A stretch of 15,119 nt of DNA from Oscillospiraceae bacterium (GTDB taxonomy: Bacteria; Bacillota; Clostridia; Oscillospirales; Ruminococcaceae), in contig JAEDLR010000051.1 of assembly GCA_016295145.1 (NCBI GenBank), positions 1 to 15,119 on the forward strand. Direction: 5' to 3'. Every line of letters begins with the position of its first letter. The stretch's first letter is position 1. The notes beneath the pieces were generated by a model, which saw nothing but the letters and a program-made list of their open reading frames with translations, was not told the origin of the DNA and searched no databases. Position numbers and translations under genes: made by a program. Positions 4,983 through 12,141 of this stretch are shown one piece after another.

Positions 4983-6263
4983 ATGTCATACAGATTTGAA
5001 ACATTACAACTCCATGTTGGTCAGGAAGCCCCTGATCCTGCTACAGATTCCCGTGCGGTCCCCATTTATCAGACCACATCCTATGTTTTCCATAATTGCG
5101 AACACGCCGCAGCGCGCTTCGGTCTTGCCGACGCAGGCAATATCTATGGCAGACTGACAAACTCCACGCAGGAAGTGCTTGAAAAGCGCATCGCAGCGCT
5201 TGAGGGCGGTGTTGCAGCCCTTGCCCTTGCTTCCGGCGCTGCAGCGATCACTTACACCGTTGAGGCACTTGCCCAGAATGGCGGTCACATTGTTGCGCAG
5301 AAGTCCATCTACGGCGGCAGCTACAATTTACTGGCACATACTCTGCCGAATTTCGGGATCACCGCAAGCTTTGTGAATATTCACAATCTTGCAGAGGTAG
5401 AAGCAGCAATCCGACCCGAAACAAGAGCGGTCTACATCGAAGCCCTCGGCAACCCCAACAGCGACATTCCGGATATTGACGCCCTTGCGGATCTGGCGCA
5501 CAGACACGGTCTGCCTCTTGTTGTGGATAATACATTTGGCACACCTTATCTGATCCGACCAATCGAGCACGGTGCTGATATCGTTGTTCACTCCGCAACA
5601 AAGTTCATCGGCGGCCACGGTACCACCTTAGGCGGCATCATTGTAGATTCCGGCAGATTCGACTGGGAAGCCAGCGGAAACTATCCGGCAATCGCCTCCC
5701 CCAATCCCAGCTACCACGGCGTATCTTTTACGAAGGCGGCAGGCGCAGCAGCATTCGTGACCTACATCAGAGCCATTTTGCTGCGCGATACAGGCGCGAC
5801 TATTTCGCCGTTCAACGCATTTTTGCTGCTACAGGGAGTGGAAACGCTGTCCCTCCGTCTTGACAGACACGCCGAGAATACAAAAAAAGTGGTTGCATAT
5901 CTTGCAAATCACCCTCAGGTAGAGAAAGTCAATCATCCCTCTCTCCCCGGGCATCCCGATCATGCACTGTATGAGAAATACTTCCCCAACGGTGGCGGTT
6001 CGATCTTTACGTTCGAGATCAAGGGCGGCGTCAGCGAGGCGCACCGATTCATTGACAGCCTCAAGATATTCTCGTTGCTTGCCAATGTAGCGGACTCCAA
6101 GAGCCTTGTGATCCACCCTGCAACCACCACCCACAGCCAGCTGACGGAACAGGAGCTTGCAGAGCAGGATATCAGACCGAACACGATTCGCCTTTCCATC
6201 GGCACAGAAAACATCAACGATATCATTGAAGATCTTCAGCAGGCTTTTGAAGCCTTACATTAA
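4983..6263 (+). CDS. metY: O-acetylhomoserine sulfhydrylase (O-acetylhomoserine aminocarboxypropyltransferase)
   Basis: A cytoplasmic PLP enzyme that makes homocysteine from O-acetylhomoserine and sulfide, the direct sulfhydrylation route to methionine. The 426-residue length and the opening SYRFETLQLHVGQEAPDPAT are typical of MetY rather than the shorter cystathionine gamma-synthases. The cofactor lysine is K207 in SATKFIGGHGT; PLP-contact blocks include NIYGRLTNST, LASGAAA, VVDNTFGTPYL and the C-terminal HPATTTHSQL and IRLSIGTENINDI. I chose ATG 4983 because AAAGGA lies 10 nt upstream; the ATG at 4974 would be only 1-2 nt from it. It is the first structural gene of the operon and sits 11 nt before cysK. 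It lies downstream of the Cys leader peptide, which suggests control by sulfur amino acid supply. Confidence 0.95.
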   Translation: MSYRFETLQLHVGQEAPDPATDSRAVPIYQTTSYVFHNCEHAAARFGLADAGNIYGRLTNSTQEVLEKRIAALEGGVAALALASGAAAITYTVEALAQNGGHIVAQKSIYGGSYNLLAHTLPNFGITASFVNIHNLAEVEAAIRPETRAVYIEALGNPNSDIPDIDALADLAHRHGLPLVVDNTFGTPYLIRPIEHGADIVVHSATKFIGGHGTTLGGIIVDSGRFDWEASGNYPAIASPNPSYHGVSFTKAAGAAAFVTYIRAILLRDTGATISPFNAFLLLQGVETLSLRLDRHAENTKKVVAYLANHPQVEKVNHPSLPGHPDHALYEKYFPNGGGSIFTFEIKGGVSEAHRFIDSLKIFSLLANVADSKSLVIHPATTTHSQLTEQELAEQDIRPNTIRLSIGTENINDIIEDLQQAFEALH

Positions 6264-6274
6264 GGAGGATTATT

Positions 6275-7225
6275 ATGGCTAAAATCTATACATCGGCAGA
6301 TCAACTGATTGGCAAAACACCGCTGCTGGAACTGAGTCATATTGAACAAGAACAGGCGTTAAACGCGAAGATACTTGCAAAGCTTGAATACTTCAACCCT
6401 GCCGGATCCGTGAAAGACCGGATTGCCAGGGCAATGATAGAGGATGCGGAACAAAACGGGAAACTCACTTCCGATTCCGTCATCATTGAGCCTACTTCGG
6501 GCAATACCGGTATCGGTCTTGCATCGGTGGCAGCGGCACGGGGTTACCGCATCATCATCGTTATGCCTGAGACGATGTCCGTAGAACGCAGACAGCTCAT
6601 GAAAGCCTATGGCGCAGAGTTGGTGCTGACCGAAGGGGCAAAAGGCATGAAAGGGGCCATCGCGAAGGCAGAAGAACTGGCAAAGGAAATACCGGGCGGC
6701 ATCATCCTGTCGCAGTTTCAGAATCCCGCAAACCCTGCCGCACACCGCAGCACCACCGGCCCCGAGATCTGGGAGGATACAGACGGCAAGGTGGATATCT
6801 TTGTAGCGGGCGTAGGCACGGGGGGAACGATCACAGGCGTAGGCGAGTTCCTGAAATCCAGAAACCCCGATGTGAAAATAGTGGCTGTTGAGCCGGCGGC
6901 TTCCGCAGTGCTTTCCACAGGCGTTGCGGGGCCTCACAAGATACAGGGTATCGGTGCCGGTTTTGTGCCCGATGTACTGAATACAAAGGTGTATGACGAG
7001 GTCATTGCCGTTGAGAATGACGCTGCCTTTGCAACAGGCAGACTGATCGGCAGAAGCGAAGGCGTTCTTGTGGGAATATCCTCAGGAGCGGCGGTATGGG
7101 CGGCGATAGCCCTTGCCAAGCGCCCCGAAAATGCCGGCAAGAATATTGTCGTTCTGCTCCCCGATACCGGTGACAGATATTTGTCTACACCGCTTTTCGC
7201 TGAAGAAACCGCTTCGAAAGGATAA
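6275..7225 (+). CDS. cysK: cysteine synthase (O-acetylserine sulfhydrylase)
   Basis: A cytoplasmic PLP enzyme of fold type II that makes cysteine from O-acetylserine and sulfide. At 316 residues it has normal length. The PLP lysine is K47 in NPAGSVKDRIA; PTSGNTGIGLA is the substrate-binding loop; QFQNPANPAAHRSTTGPEIW and GVGTGGTITGVG (phosphate-binding loop) are conserved, as is the C-terminal ISSGAAVWAA and LLPDTGDRYLST. AAGGAGG lies just before ATG 6275, 11 nt after metY. The next gene, nifS, starts 2 nt after its stop, so translation is probably coupled. The sequence suits CysK better than CysM or cystathionine beta-synthase, because the QFxNPANPxxH block and length match. It makes the cysteine that the NifS encoded downstream can consume. 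Confidence 0.97.
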   Translation: MAKIYTSADQLIGKTPLLELSHIEQEQALNAKILAKLEYFNPAGSVKDRIARAMIEDAEQNGKLTSDSVIIEPTSGNTGIGLASVAAARGYRIIIVMPETMSVERRQLMKAYGAELVLTEGAKGMKGAIAKAEELAKEIPGGIILSQFQNPANPAAHRSTTGPEIWEDTDGKVDIFVAGVGTGGTITGVGEFLKSRNPDVKIVAVEPAASAVLSTGVAGPHKIQGIGAGFVPDVLNTKVYDEVIAVENDAAFATGRLIGRSEGVLVGISSGAAVWAAIALAKRPENAGKNIVVLLPDTGDRYLSTPLFAEETASKG

Positions 7226-7227
7226 AC

Positions 7228-8415
7228 ATGATGCAGATTTACGCTGATAATGCTGCTACAACCAAAATGAGCAAGGCAGCGATTGACGCGATGCTCCCCT
7301 ATCTGGATACGATTTACGGCAACCCCTCCAGTTTGCACTCCATTGGTCAGGAAGCCAACGAGGCACTATCCAAAGCACGGGAACGTATTGCGAAGCTTCT
7401 TGGATGTGAAGCAGGAGAAATTACCTTCACTTCTGGTGGCAGCGAGGCTGACAATCAGGCAATCGTTTCCGCGGCACGAATTGGTGAAAAGAGGGGCAGG
7501 AAGCATATCATCTCCACTGCTTTTGAACATCATGCAGTTCTCCACACGCTGAACAAACTGGAAAAAGAGGGCTTTACGGTCACCCTTCTGGATGTACACA
7601 GCAATGGCATGGTGACTGCCGAACAAGTGGAAAAGGCGATCCGCCAGGACACCTGCCTTGTAACCATTATGTATGCCAATAATGAAATTGGTTCGGTTCA
7701 GCCCATCAAAGAAATTGGCGAAATCTGCAAACAACACGGAATTATCTTTCACACCGACGCTGTGCAGGCGGCAGGTCATCTGCATATTAACGTAAACGAG
7801 CAGAACATTGCTATGCTGTCGCTTTCGGCACACAAGTTTCATGGCCCGAAGGGCGTTGGTGTGCTATATGCAAGAAAGGGAATTGCTCTTACCAATCTGA
7901 TTGAGGGCGGCGCTCAGGAGCACGGCAAGCGCAGCGGCACGGAAAATATCCCTGCAATCATGGGCATGGCGGCGGCTTTTGAGGAAGCGTGTGCCAACAT
8001 TGACAGCAACAGCGAAAAACTGATCAGAATGCGTGACCGGCTGATAGAAGGGCTTTCGGAAATCCCCCACTCCGTTCTCAACGGTGACAGATACAGCCGT
8101 CTGCCCTCAAATGTACATTTCTGCTTTGAGGGTATCGAGGGAGAAAGCCTGCTCCTGCTGCTGAATGACAAGGGCATCTGTGCTTCCTCCGGCTCAGCCT
8201 GCACCAGCGGTTCACTGGATCCCAGTCATGTGCTTCTGGCAATCGGCAGACCCCACGAAATTGCGCACGGTTCGCTGCGCCTGACCTTGTCGGAAGAAAA
8301 CACTGACGAAGAGGTTGCGTACATTATAGAATCAGTAAAAGGCGTTGTGGAATACCTGAGAAGTATTTCACCCATCTGGAATGATATGTGCAGCGGAAGA
8401 AAAAGTTTTGTATGA
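7228..8415 (+). CDS. nifS: cysteine desulfurase, NifS/IscS type
   Basis: A PLP enzyme that removes sulfur from cysteine as a persulfide and passes it to the IscU scaffold. The 395 residues carry the group I features: YADNAATT at the start, TSGGSEADNQAI (68-79), EHHAV with catalytic H101, HTDAVQAAGH (D177, Q180), LSAHKFHGPKG with cofactor lysine K203, RSGTENIP, and the flexible loop SSGSACTSGSLDPSHVL with the catalytic cysteine C325. The C-terminal tail after LRLTLSEENT is a little longer than usual and ends SGRKSFV. The start is ATG 7228 or the adjacent ATG 7231, with AAGGAT 6-7 nt upstream. It lies between cysK and iscU, 18 nt before the latter, which links it to Fe-S cluster assembly rather than tRNA thiolation alone. 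Confidence 0.96.
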   Translation: MMQIYADNAATTKMSKAAIDAMLPYLDTIYGNPSSLHSIGQEANEALSKARERIAKLLGCEAGEITFTSGGSEADNQAIVSAARIGEKRGRKHIISTAFEHHAVLHTLNKLEKEGFTVTLLDVHSNGMVTAEQVEKAIRQDTCLVTIMYANNEIGSVQPIKEIGEICKQHGIIFHTDAVQAAGHLHINVNEQNIAMLSLSAHKFHGPKGVGVLYARKGIALTNLIEGGAQEHGKRSGTENIPAIMGMAAAFEEACANIDSNSEKLIRMRDRLIEGLSEIPHSVLNGDRYSRLPSNVHFCFEGIEGESLLLLLNDKGICASSGSACTSGSLDPSHVLLAIGRPHEIAHGSLRLTLSEENTDEEVAYIIESVKGVVEYLRSISPIWNDMCSGRKSFV

Positions 8416-8433
8416 AAGAGTTGAGGTAAGGTT

Positions 8434-8868
8434 ATGGCTTTATACAGCGAAAAGGTAATGGATCATTTCCGCAATCCACGAAATGTCGGCACAATAGAAA
8501 ACGCTGATGGCATCGGCGAGGTCGGCAACGCAAAATGCGGCGACATTATGAAGATCTATCTGAAAATCGACAATGATATCATTACTGACGTTAAATTTGA
8601 AACTTTTGGCTGCGGCAGTGCCATAGCGTCCAGCTCCATGGCGACCGAGCTGATAAAAGGCAAGCCTGTTTCCGAGGCACTTGCCCTGACAAACAGAGCA
8701 GTTGTTGAGGCACTGGACGGTCTTCCGCCTCACAAGATGCACTGCTCCGTACTTGCTGAAGAAGCGATCAAATCGGCAGTGAAGGATTACTACGATAAAA
8801 ACGGCATTGATTACGACCATAAGCTGTTTCCCGATTGTGAACACTGCGCGCATTGCTGTGGGGATTGA
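8434..8868 (+). CDS. iscU: Fe-S cluster assembly scaffold, IscU/NifU N-terminal type
   Basis: A small scaffold on which [2Fe-2S] and [4Fe-4S] clusters form before transfer to apoproteins; the sulfur donor is the NifS encoded just upstream. All three cluster ligands are present: C35 in GNAKCGDIM, C60 in FGCGSAIASSS and C104 in HKMHCSVLAEEAI. The aspartate after the first Cys (D37) is typical. The IscU core ends near residue 125. Beyond it is a short tail, residues 126-144, carrying four more cysteines in CEHCAHCC (135-142), which is a compact metal-ligand pattern. ATG 8434 has GAGGTAAGG upstream. The tail is a real part of the frame and ends at TGA 8866-8868. The rrf2 promoter begins in the last codons of this gene. 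Confidence 0.95.
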   Translation: MALYSEKVMDHFRNPRNVGTIENADGIGEVGNAKCGDIMKIYLKIDNDIITDVKFETFGCGSAIASSSMATELIKGKPVSEALALTNRAVVEALDGLPPHKMHCSVLAEEAIKSAVKDYYDKNGIDYDHKLFPDCEHCAHCCGD

Positions 8869-8894
8869 TTTTTTGTCGAGCATTCTGCTATAAT
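8865..8894 (+). promoter_or_regulatory. internal promoter for the rrf2 gene
   Basis: TTGATT (8865-8870), an 18-nt spacer and TATAAT (8889-8894) lie at the iscU stop and 18 nt before the rrf2 start. It would let the regulator be made independently of the operon promoter. The ACC/GGT dyads seen at the operon promoter are absent here, so there is no sign of autoregulation through the same site. Confidence 0.6.
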
Positions 8895-8912
8895 AAATCT
8901 GAGGTGCGTACA

Positions 8913-9326
8913 ATGATGATTTCAACCAGAGGGCGCTATGCGCTTCGTGTGATGATAGACCTTGCAGAGCACAGGGCGGATGGCTATGTTCCGATGAAGG
9001 AGGTTGCAGACAGGCAAGAGATATCACTGAAATATCTGGAAAGAATCCTTCCTGTTCTGGTAAAGAACGGACTGGTTGAAGGGGTACACGGGAAAGGGGG
9101 CGGCTATCAGCTGAGCCGTTCTCCGGAAGAATGTACCGTCGGCGAGATACTGCGCCTGACCGAGGGTGATCTGGCACCTGTTGCCTGTCTGGGCTGCGGG
9201 GCAACGCCGTGTGCCAAAAGCGCATCCTGTAAAACCCTTGCCATGTGGAATGAATTCTATCGCCTGACCAATGATTATTTCAACGGGATCACGATTGCCG
9301 ATCTGGCAGGCGGGAAGAAATTGTGA
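8913..9326 (+). CDS. Rrf2 family transcriptional regulator, IscR/CymR-like with cysteine cluster
   Basis: A 137-residue dimeric winged-helix regulator of the Rrf2 family. The N-terminal domain has the family blocks ISTRGRYALRVMIDLA (3-18), ISLKYLERIL (37-46, recognition helix) and KGGGYQLSRSPEE (61-73, wing). Cysteines at 92, 95, 100 and 106 (ACLGCGATPC...ASC) occupy the position of the three IscR [2Fe-2S] cysteines, followed by LAMWNEFYR in the dimer helix. So it probably senses a cluster, unlike CymR, which lacks these cysteines. I chose ATG 8913 with GAGGTG 6 nt upstream; ATG 8916 is adjacent, and a longer frame from 8853 is spurious because it includes the promoter. Its place after metY-cysK-nifS-iscU suggests it represses this operon when Fe-S or cysteine status is good. 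The target is inferred. Confidence 0.93.
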   Translation: MMISTRGRYALRVMIDLAEHRADGYVPMKEVADRQEISLKYLERILPVLVKNGLVEGVHGKGGGYQLSRSPEECTVGEILRLTEGDLAPVACLGCGATPCAKSASCKTLAMWNEFYRLTNDYFNGITIADLAGGKKL

Positions 9327-9348
9327 TTTGCTTTTGAGACATATCCTG

Positions 9349-9422
9349 AAGATCGTGCCGCAAAGCCTTTGCCCCTTTCCGGTCTTGGAGGGGCATAGGG
9401 CTGCGGAACGATCTTTATTTTT
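9349..9422 (+). terminator. long-hairpin terminator of the sulfur/Fe-S operon
   Basis: AAGATCGT (9349-9356) pairs with ACGATCTT (9408-9415). Inside it follow CCGCA/TGCGG, AGCC/GGGCT and GCCCCT/AGGGGC, all around the tip TTCCGGTCTTGG, and TATTTTTG follows. It is much longer than a usual terminator but correctly placed 22 nt after rrf2. Confidence 0.8.
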
Positions 9423-9578
9423 GTCCAGGCGGCTGCCCATGGTTTGATTCGCTGAAGGCAAGGCATTGCTGACGTGGAAATTTTGCAGGTTTTCGCATCC
9501 GGCAGGTTGTTTTCCCTGTGCAATATGTGAATGTCCTCAACATTTTCAAAAAAATCTGCAATTTATCGAGTTTGGTGG
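9423..9578. other. intergenic stretch without recognisable feature
   Basis: Between the operon terminator and the symporter promoter I see no credible gene, no riboswitch consensus (in particular no glycine riboswitch) and no repeat. Confidence 0.5.
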
Positions 9579-9607
9579 TTGAAATTCATCGGAATTTATA
9601 GTATAAT
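9579..9607 (+). promoter_or_regulatory. promoter of the amino acid symporter gene
   Basis: TTGAAA (9579-9584), a 17-nt spacer and TATAAT (9602-9607), 58 nt before the start codon. The TGG that follows the -10 box leads into a short leader with no obvious structure. Confidence 0.85.
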
Positions 9608-9665
9608 GGATGATAGTCATGCGCTGGCACTTTTGTGCTTTGCAGCAAAAGAATGGAGTGTTAAA

Positions 9666-11234
9666 ATGAATGAATTTCTAAAAGCTGTCACCGATGTCAA
9701 CAACGCCATTAATGATTTTGTGTGGGTAAAGATCGGTCTGTTCCTGCTGATCGGCACAGGTATTATTATGACCGTGGTGACAAAGTTCTTTCAGGTGACG
9801 CATATCGGCCACTGGTGGAAGGAAACCATCGGCGGGGTATTCCGAAAGAACAGCGATTCCACAAAGAAGATAGACAAACAATCAATCTCGCAGTTTCAGG
9901 CACTGTGCACCGCACTTGCCGCGACCATCGGAACGGGTAATATTGCCGGTGTTGCCGCAGCAATCTGCATAGGCGGCCCGGGTGCGGTTTTCTGGATGTG
10001 GCTTGCAGCGTTCTTCGGAATGATGACCAACTATTCCGAGAACATTCTCGGCATCTACTACCGCCGCCGTAACGAGCACGGAGAATGGTCGGGCGGTGCT
10101 ATGTACTATCTGCAGGATGGTCTTGGCAGCAGGAAAAACTGCAAGTGGATTGGTAAGGCACTGGCGATCCTGTTTGCAGTTTTTGCGATACTCGCCTCTT
10201 TCGGTATCGGCAATATGGGTCAGGTGAATAAAATCACCCTGAATATGCAGAACGCATTTTTCAAGGATCCCATGATACTTGGCGCGCTTGGCGGCATCCC
10301 GGTGATCAATCTGATCATTGGCGGCGTTCTGGTGGTGATCGGTGCACTGATCATTATCGGCGGTCTGCAAAGAATCGCAGCCGTTGCCGAAAAGGTCGTT
10401 CCCTTTATGTCGGTAGCCTATGTCATCGGCGCACTGATCATCTGCTTTATGCATATCGACCAGATCGGGGCAATGTTTGCTGCAATCTTCCGCTTTGCAT
10501 TCGGTATTGAAGCTGTAGCAGGCGGTGCTGCAGGTGTTGCCATCAGCCAGGTGATCACACAGGGCTGCAAGCGTGGCGTGTTTTCTAATGAGGCAGGTCT
10601 CGGTTCTTCGGTAATGGTACACTCCTCCTCCAATGTCAAGGAGCCTGTAAAGCAGGGTATGTGGGGTATTTTTGAGGTGTTCTTCGATACCTTTATCGTC
10701 TGCACCATGACCGCGATCGTCGTGCTCTCCTCCGGCGCCATCGACCTGAAAACGGGTCTTGCGGCTGAGGGTACCAACGACGCCACACTGGTTGCAACGG
10801 CGTTTTCCAATGTGTTCGGGCCTGTCGGCGAGTGGTTCATTGCAATTGCCATGCTGCTGTTCGCTTTTACAACAGTTCTCGGCTGGTCACAGTACGGCAC
10901 AAAGGCGGTTGAGTACCTCTGGGGCATCAAAGCGACAAAGGTATACAAGGTCATCTTTGTGCTGATGATCATGTCCGGCGCGGTAATGACATCCTCACTG
11001 GCATGGGATATCTCCGATACCTTCAACGGTCTGATGATGATACCCAACCTAATCGCGGTGCTGGCACTTTCACCGGTGGTATACAGGCTGACCAAAAACT
11101 ATGTTGACAGACGCCTTCATAAAAAGAATATCGAGCCGATGCTTTCCGTTCATCCTGAGATTCAAAAGGCACAGGCTGAAGCACTGGCAGGAGAAAGCGA
11201 TGGAATCAACGAGCCTGCAACCGCAACAAAATAA
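9666..11234 (+). CDS. alanine/glycine:cation symporter (AGCS family)
   Basis: A 522-residue integral membrane transporter of the AGCS family (AlsT/DagA/AgcS-like), which imports alanine or glycine with Na+ or H+. About ten to eleven hydrophobic segments are visible. Family blocks are the unwound helix signature ALAATIGTGNIAGVAAAI, GGPGAVFWMWLAAFFGM, the EWSGGAMYYLQDGLG loop, and the most diagnostic GVFSNEAGLGSS. The tail after the last helix is hydrophilic and includes ESDGINEPATATK. I start at ATG 9666, with GGAGTG 7 nt upstream, because the upstream extension from 9531 crosses the promoter. The gene has its own promoter and ends at a terminator shared with the convergent gene. Alanine and glycine cannot be told apart from sequence alone. 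Confidence 0.96.
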   Translation: MNEFLKAVTDVNNAINDFVWVKIGLFLLIGTGIIMTVVTKFFQVTHIGHWWKETIGGVFRKNSDSTKKIDKQSISQFQALCTALAATIGTGNIAGVAAAICIGGPGAVFWMWLAAFFGMMTNYSENILGIYYRRRNEHGEWSGGAMYYLQDGLGSRKNCKWIGKALAILFAVFAILASFGIGNMGQVNKITLNMQNAFFKDPMILGALGGIPVINLIIGGVLVVIGALIIIGGLQRIAAVAEKVVPFMSVAYVIGALIICFMHIDQIGAMFAAIFRFAFGIEAVAGGAAGVAISQVITQGCKRGVFSNEAGLGSSVMVHSSSNVKEPVKQGMWGIFEVFFDTFIVCTMTAIVVLSSGAIDLKTGLAAEGTNDATLVATAFSNVFGPVGEWFIAIAMLLFAFTTVLGWSQYGTKAVEYLWGIKATKVYKVIFVLMIMSGAVMTSSLAWDISDTFNGLMMIPNLIAVLALSPVVYRLTKNYVDRRLHKKNIEPMLSVHPEIQKAQAEALAGESDGINEPATATK

Positions 11235-11238
11235 AACA

Positions 11239-11266
11239 AAGCCCGGAGCCGTGCGCTTCCGGGCTT
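11239..11266. terminator. bidirectional terminator between convergent genes
   Basis: AAGCCCGGA (11239-11247) pairs with TCCGGGCTT (11258-11266). The minus strand continues TGTTTTATTTTG, a good U-rich tail for the NTF2-like gene; the plus strand continues ATGATTTG, a weaker tail for the symporter gene. Confidence 0.82.
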
Positions 11267-11316
11267 ATGATTTGTGTACGCTGTCAGTTGTGATCGGCTC
11301 AATAAATGGGGATTTG

Positions 11317-11679
11317 TCAATTGATTCTTTGATCCATATTAAAAACAACCTTCCAGATTCCATCTGCAAAGTGCCATGTAGTTGTGATATGAAATGTCCC
11401 TTCAAGGTCATGATTCTGCATATTTTCAACTTCCATTTTTAGGATATAATGTACCTGAAATGAATGATCATCCTCTTGTACTATTTCAAAACAGTCTATA
11501 TCATATGATTTACAATCAAATAAGCGAATGATCTCTGCATACTCTTTTCCCAAACATCTGTATCCGCCGCAAACCATTACCGCTTCTGGTGAAACGATTT
11601 TTAAAAATTCATCAGCATCTCTGTTTTGAGCGGTTTTCCACATACTATTTTCCAGTTCCAATGCTTTTTTCAGATTCAT
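11317..11679 (-). CDS. NTF2-like/SnoaL-fold small protein (DUF4440-like)
   Basis: A 120-residue soluble protein that fits the NTF2-like (SnoaL/DUF4440) cone fold. An N-terminal helix, LKKALELENSMWKTAQNRDADEFLKIV, is followed by PEAVMVCGGYRCLGKEYAEII and then a sheet-rich half with FQVHYILKMEV and FHITTTWHFADGIWKVVFNMDQRI. The W-x-F-x-D-G-x-W-K ending is very typical of DUF4440-type proteins. Such proteins may be small enzymes, binding proteins or stress proteins; nothing here fixes the ligand. AGGAG lies 8 nt before ATG 11679. Its AT-rich base and codon use (many AAA, AAT, ATT) differs from the GC-richer neighbours, which may mean recent acquisition. It is monocistronic, with its own promoter and the shared terminator. 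Confidence 0.8.
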   Translation of the reverse strand: MNLKKALELENSMWKTAQNRDADEFLKIVSPEAVMVCGGYRCLGKEYAEIIRLFDCKSYDIDCFEIVQEDDHSFQVHYILKMEVENMQNHDLEGTFHITTTWHFADGIWKVVFNMDQRIN

Positions 11680-11733
11680 ATAATTCTCCTATCGATTCTG
11701 ATATGTCGGGCAGATCATCCACCCATCTTACCC

Positions 11734-11762
11734 ATTGTATCACAAATCCAACCGGATTTCAA
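11734..11762 (-). promoter_or_regulatory. promoter of the NTF2-like gene
   Basis: On the minus strand TTGAAA (11757-11762) and TACAAT (11734-11739) are spaced 17 nt apart, with a T-rich stretch just upstream of the -35 box. The start of transcription would be near 11727. Confidence 0.75.
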
Positions 11763-11833
11763 TAAAAAAAGCAAAGTCGCCAACTAATTTGCAGGGCGGC
11801 ATTGCAAATCATATGTTTGCGGCAGTTCTGCCC

Positions 11834-11862
11834 TTGACATTTCCCGACAAATATGGTAAGAT
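11834..11862 (+). promoter_or_regulatory. promoter of the cobalamin operon
   Basis: TTGACA (11834-11839), a 17-nt spacer and TAAGAT (11857-11862). It places the start near 11869, about 15 nt before the riboswitch P2 stem. Confidence 0.8.
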
Positions 11863-11883
11863 AGCATCAACAACTGAATCTAG

Positions 11884-11962
11884 CAGCACGGTGGAAGGGA
11901 AGTTCGGTGAAAATCCGTCGCAACCGCCATTACCGTTACAGTCGGAATACTCCCCGTAGCTG
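11884..11962 (+). promoter_or_regulatory. cobalamin riboswitch aptamer, short class-II-like form
   Basis: The core has the cobalamin riboswitch signatures in order: GGGAA (11897-11901), GGTGAAAATCC (11906-11916), a CCGCC loop (11924-11928), then AGTCGGAATACTCC (11940-11953). CAGCACGG (11884-11892, one base may be unpaired) closes with CCGTAGCTG (11954-11962). The peripheral P7-P9 arms of the large adenosylcobalamin class are missing, as in short AqCbl-type (class II) switches. The TCGGC/GCCGA hairpin downstream (about 11970-11985) may provide the kissing-loop partner. Cobalamin binding would normally turn the operon off. The class assignment is by eye. Confidence 0.85.
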
Positions 11963-12071
11963 CCGGCAGATCGGCAACAGAGCCGACACCTTTGGGTATG
12001 AAGGGTGCAGCCGCATTCGGATCTGTAGCGGGATAGCTATGCCATTTTCGCGTTACAGGGGAGAATCGCTG

Positions 12072-12119
12072 CGTCCTTTATTGATCGTTTGCCGCGACAA
12101 TAAAGGGCGTTTTTATTTT
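12072..12119 (+). terminator. intrinsic terminator of the riboswitch expression platform
   Basis: CGTCCTTTATTG (12072-12083) pairs with CAATAAAGGGCG (12098-12109), followed by TTTTTATTTT. It sits after the aptamer and before the first gene's ribosome binding site, so it is the likely OFF element of the cobalamin switch. About 110 nt of further structure lies between aptamer and terminator. Confidence 0.85.
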
Positions 12120-12141
12120 GTGAGGAAGGCAGGTGTAGGCT

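Noticed and set aside
9882..11095. Two minus-strand frames of over 220 codons under the symporter gene
   Set aside because: Antisense shadows of a well-supported membrane transporter gene; composition reflects the opposite strand's codon pattern.
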